Of a DNA stretch of 64,000 nucleotides, positions 60,764 through 64,000 are shown piece by piece; position 1 is the stretch's first letter, and every line of letters starts with the position of its first letter. Below the pieces are notes generated by a model. It saw nothing but the letters and a program-made list of their open reading frames with translations. It searched no databases and was not told where the DNA came from. Position numbers and translations under genes: made by a program. The DNA comes from Neptunicella plasticusilytica (GTDB lineage Bacteria; Pseudomonadota; Gammaproteobacteria; Enterobacterales; Alteromonadaceae), in NCBI RefSeq assembly GCF_047922965.1, contig NZ_CP150481.1, positions 3,720,001-3,784,000 of the forward strand, given 5' to 3'.

Positions 60764-63617
60764 TCACCTCCTCAATCAGTTCCTGTTTGGCATAACGGGT
60801 GGGTAATAATGTCTCTAGATCGTGAAAACTCTGTTTGACCCATTGGTCATAGATCCCCTGCCAACTCAGACGAGTATTGAATTCCATTATTTCAATCGCC
60901 TTGTCTTCAAAAGGATAGGCCTGCTCTTCGAGCAGAAAACCGTACTGTTCCAGTTCCAGTGCATTCAGTTTGGGGCGCTCTGAAGCCAGTAAATCTTTTG
61001 CCAGTCGGGCGTAGATCTGGCCCTGATGATAAGTGGCTGCGGTACTGAATTCGGCCACCTTATAGCTGGCCGTTTGCTGATAGGCCGCCAATGCTTTATC
61101 CAGAGCATTATTTTTGCGCTGCAAACTTTGGTCCAGCGGTAAGGTCAGTTTAATGCTGTTGAACAACGCCAGCGCGTCGTCAGCCAATACCAGCGACGAC
61201 CTGGCCGCCAGATAACGCGAACGCTCGCTAGCGCTGTTTCCGGCCTGCGCATGAGCCTGGATCAGTTTATTCAACCAGTAACGACGTTTACTGGCTGCAT
61301 TACTGGCTAGATAATATTCACTCATCTGCCAGCGCGCTTCATTAGCCTCTGCCAGAGGTGCCGGATAACGGTGGGCATATTCACGATAAAGCGGCAGCGC
61401 CCTATCGCGTTGACCGATTTGATGATAATACTGCGCGGCGACATACAAGGCCTGGCGTCCCGTTTCGTTATCCTGATTGGCACGCCACATTTTTTCCAGC
61501 TCGGACGCGGCTTTAGCCCATTGTTGATCCTGCTGATAGACATCAATCAGCTTATCGTCGATGCTGGCAGTAAGTTGATGACGAGGAAAACGCTGGCGGA
61601 AATCCTCCAGCCATTTGGCCGCTTGCGACCAGTCACGTAATTCAATCAGTGCATTGGCCAAATCGTACTGGGCAGTGACACGTATGCTTGTATCCGGGGT
61701 GGTTTGCACAATACGTAAAAAATGTCCGGCGGCGGCCGGAAAATAGCCTTGTTGCTGACTGATTTCAGCCTGTTTATAGATACTGGCGGCCAGTCGTTCA
61801 GACATATCGGCCTTACGCGGATCCGACAACGGCAACAACGCCAATACTTGCTGATAAGATGCCTCTGCCAGCCCATAACGTTCAAGTGCAAACTGGCTAT
61901 GTGCTAACACTAGCGTGCTGTCCAGACGACGCTGCTGTTCGACCGCAGGCAGCCAGTCAATCATCATCTGTGCATAATAAGCGGCCTGCTGATAACGTTG
62001 CAGATAAAACAATTGCTGCACCAAATCATGCAACACGGCCACCGCACGTGGATCTTCACCAAAGTTCATAATAAAGGCTATCTGGCTATCCAGCTGTTTG
62101 TCCTGCCAGCCAGTTGTTTGGCTGTCGTCGATGACGCTGCCCCACTGCTGATAAGCCAGTATTGCAGCATAACCGGCTTCCGCTGCCTTTTTGGCCTGAG
62201 GTAATTGATAGGCATAATGTTCGTAAGCATCAATAGCTTGCGAATAGTCTCCTGCCTCATACAACGCTTCGGCCAGCAAGAACCAGTTTTCTGTTGTTTG
62301 CGCGTCGTCAGCAAAGGTCTGGATAAACTCGCGATACCAGCTGGCAGCCTGCCGGAATGCCTGCACATATTGTTGCCGGGTCTGTAATTTAAGTTGTTCG
62401 TTGTCAACCGTTGACAGCATCTGCTTTTTTGCCTGCGCCAGACTGTGCTGATATTGGGCCAGTTCTGTCAGGTACTGATGTAGATAAGGACCGGCGATAT
62501 CTTTGCTTTCGATAGGCCAGTTGGCCCAATAAGGTCCCTGAATGCCATAGAGTTGCACAAATCGCTGTTTGGCCGGCAACACCAGGGTCGGAAACTTGCC
62601 CAAAATATAGGTATCAATCTGTTTAACAAAAAACAGCGGTGCCTGACTGTGCTGTGGGTGTTGTTGGACAAATCCGGCAAACACATCAGCGCTGTCACGA
62701 AAACGATCATCGTTCAGATACAGCTGACCCAGTTGCTGGTACAGCAGCGATTCGTAGTGGCGCTCTCCAACTGAAGCAAAATGACCGGCTATGCTGGCCG
62801 CGCCCTGCTGATAGGAAAACAGCAGGGCCATAATACGCAAGGTGTCATTAACCAGTTGTCGTTGGCCGGCGCCCAGTTGCGCCATTTGCTGTTGGCTGTC
62901 CACCTCTCCCACTAAACTGTCATCCGGCAGACTGTAATCCAGCAATGCGGTGAAGGCCACCAGAGCCTGCTGCTGCCGATCCAGCTTGAAATTTGCCCAA
63001 CCCAGCATATAAGCCGCCGTCAGGTAATATGGCGAGTTATCTCCCAACTCCAGTACTTGCTGATAGGCAGCTATGGCCTGGTCATAATCACCGCGGTTAT
63101 ACAGGATCTCGCCCTTTCTGAAATACACTTCTGACTGATAAACATTATGCGGATATTCACGCAGCAGCTTGTCCAGGGTGAGGTAACTGTTATCCATCTG
63201 GCCCTGTAACTCATAAGCTTTAGCCAACTGATAAAGGGATTCGGCGCTATGCTGATTATCCGGATGTTGAGCCAATAATGACTGGTACTGGTTAATCGCC
63301 CGTTGAAAATAACCGTCGCTGCCTTTTTGTGTGGGGGTGCCCTGCTCCTGATGTTGCTCTGCCAGCAAAATCTCCAAATCTGCCAGGCGTACACTGATAC
63401 TTTGCGCCAGCACCGGATCCGTCACTTGCTGTTGCAAGCGCGCATAGCCGTCCCGCAGTTCCCGCAAAGACAATGCTGGCAAAGGATCATGTTTCAGCGC
63501 TGTCATCTTTAACTGGACACTGGCCAGAGTGGCTTTAGGCTTGGGCGGCTCTGCCGAATGCCAGCTGCAGGCAGTGACTAGCCAGCCAGCGCACAGCAAT
63601 AATAAGTTAGCTTTCAT
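60747..63617 (-). CDS. Large TPR-repeat lipoprotein
   Basis: 956 aa from the ATG at 63617, giving the lipoprotein signal MKANLLLLCAGWLVTAC (Cys17); five extra codons upstream are possible. It is almost entirely helical repeats, with many TPR units such as AESLYQLAKAYELQGQMDNS, VYFRKGEILYNRGDYDQAIA and WFLLAEALYEAGDYSQAIDA. Similar giant TPR proteins accompany AglRQS/GltD-type machines; the comparison is architectural. It overlaps the upstream coiled-coil gene by 11 bp. Confidence 0.88.
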   Translation of the reverse strand: MKANLLLLCAGWLVTACSWHSAEPPKPKATLASVQLKMTALKHDPLPALSLRELRDGYARLQQQVTDPVLAQSISVRLADLEILLAEQHQEQGTPTQKGSDGYFQRAINQYQSLLAQHPDNQHSAESLYQLAKAYELQGQMDNSYLTLDKLLREYPHNVYQSEVYFRKGEILYNRGDYDQAIAAYQQVLELGDNSPYYLTAAYMLGWANFKLDRQQQALVAFTALLDYSLPDDSLVGEVDSQQQMAQLGAGQRQLVNDTLRIMALLFSYQQGAASIAGHFASVGERHYESLLYQQLGQLYLNDDRFRDSADVFAGFVQQHPQHSQAPLFFVKQIDTYILGKFPTLVLPAKQRFVQLYGIQGPYWANWPIESKDIAGPYLHQYLTELAQYQHSLAQAKKQMLSTVDNEQLKLQTRQQYVQAFRQAASWYREFIQTFADDAQTTENWFLLAEALYEAGDYSQAIDAYEHYAYQLPQAKKAAEAGYAAILAYQQWGSVIDDSQTTGWQDKQLDSQIAFIMNFGEDPRAVAVLHDLVQQLFYLQRYQQAAYYAQMMIDWLPAVEQQRRLDSTLVLAHSQFALERYGLAEASYQQVLALLPLSDPRKADMSERLAASIYKQAEISQQQGYFPAAAGHFLRIVQTTPDTSIRVTAQYDLANALIELRDWSQAAKWLEDFRQRFPRHQLTASIDDKLIDVYQQDQQWAKAASELEKMWRANQDNETGRQALYVAAQYYHQIGQRDRALPLYREYAHRYPAPLAEANEARWQMSEYYLASNAASKRRYWLNKLIQAHAQAGNSASERSRYLAARSSLVLADDALALFNSIKLTLPLDQSLQRKNNALDKALAAYQQTASYKVAEFSTAATYHQGQIYARLAKDLLASERPKLNALELEQYGFLLEEQAYPFEDKAIEIMEFNTRLSWQGIYDQWVKQSFHDLETLLPTRYAKQELIEEVSDEIF

Positions 63618-64000
63618 CTTTACCCCGCGCATCGGTATTGTCAGGATTCAGATGTTCGATAGCATTGTTTTTGCGCCAGGCTTCATCCTGTAATCGCACC
63701 ACCGCTACCTGCGCTTGCAGCAGCAACTGGCGGATTTTGTCTGATTCCTGCTGCAGGGCCAGTCTGGCTGTGTGGGTAATCTGGTCAAGCTGCAGTTGCT
63801 GCAATGTCCGCTGTTTAACTTGCAGTTGGCTGATATGCTGGCCCAGCGTCGAAATCCGTTCACGCTGCTGATTGAACAACGGCGTCTGGTTCATTGAGCG
63901 ACTTAGCGAATGCTGTTGCTCCACGCTCTGCTCAATACTGCTGTCCAGTTCTGCCAATGCTTTTTTAGCACTCCACAAATTTTGCGCATAGTGGTTGTCG
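63607..64000 (-). CDS. Coiled-coil protein, C-terminal part (cut by window edge)
   Basis: The frame stays open to position 64000 with no start codon, so only the last 131 codons are visible. The sequence is Gln/Leu/Glu-rich and heptad-like throughout (e.g. ISQLQVKQRTLQQLQLDQI), consistent with a long coiled coil, ending NPDNTDARGKDES. No family recognised. It precedes the large TPR gene in the operon and may be an extended periplasmic linker. Confidence 0.75.
   Translation of the reverse strand, partial: DNHYAQNLWSAKKALAELDSSIEQSVEQQHSLSRSMNQTPLFNQQRERISTLGQHISQLQVKQRTLQQLQLDQITHTARLALQQESDKIRQLLLQAQVAVVRLQDEAWRKNNAIEHLNPDNTDARGKDES

Overview
The window looks like a chromosomal segment of a marine-type gammaproteobacterium, most likely of the Alteromonadales. 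This is inferred from gene content, protein style and gene order; no rRNA or other firm taxonomic marker is present. The backbone follows the order known from Escherichia coli: lpd-aceF-aceE-pdhR-ampE, nadC, type IV pilus genes, coaE-zapD-yacG, mutT-secA, and the complete division/cell-wall (dcw) cluster from lpxC back to mraZ.

Layout. (1) 1-6405, minus strand: start of lpd, aceF, aceE, the regulator pdhR with PdhR-type operators, and ampE. (2) 6406-7001: non-coding gap where ampD would be expected, carrying one copy of a 64-bp inverted repeat. (3) 7002-13151, plus strand: membrane-anchored retropepsin-like protease, nadC, pilA, pilC, pilD, coaE, zapD, yacG. pilB is missing, and a 12-copy heptamer array follows pilC. 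(4) 13247-35408, minus strand: mutT, secA, an M23 peptidase in the secM position, lpxC, ftsZ, ftsA, ftsQ, ddlB, murC, murG, ftsW, murD, mraY, murF, murE, ftsI, ftsL, rsmH, mraZ. Most dcw genes overlap by ATGA-type junctions. The cluster starts from a recognisable sigma-70 promoter with 10-bp-spaced MraZ boxes. (5) 35794-40180: hemolysin III-like protein, a tiny membrane protein, periplasmic isoaspartyl peptidase, M20 peptidase and an Asp-box lipoprotein. (6) 40380-47609, plus strand: an NtrC-type regulator and a histidine kinase, then a sigma-54 promoter, then a three-gene MacB-like ABC export system. (7) 47893-48270: RNase P RNA (minus strand). (8) 48349-54393, minus strand: serA, serC, flavin reductase, efpL (yeiP), a small membrane protein, a VOC protein, an OsmC protein and a metallo-beta-lactamase-fold protein. 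(9) 54477-57029, plus strand: a Calx-beta / sugar-dehydrogenase / di-heme lipoprotein. (10) 57034-64000, minus strand: an eight-gene envelope operon running out of the window (AgmX/TonB-like protein, two ExbD, ExbB/TolQ-like, small periplasmic protein, two TPR lipoproteins, coiled-coil protein).

The best candidates for something under-described are two. The first is the TPR-lipoprotein/ExbBD/AgmX operon, which resembles the proton-driven Agl-Glt type trans-envelope machines and contains one ExbD whose key Asp is Asn. The second is the self-contained sigma-54 two-component/ABC exporter module with a visible palindromic upstream site. No CRISPR array, tRNA, rRNA, prophage or insertion sequence was seen.
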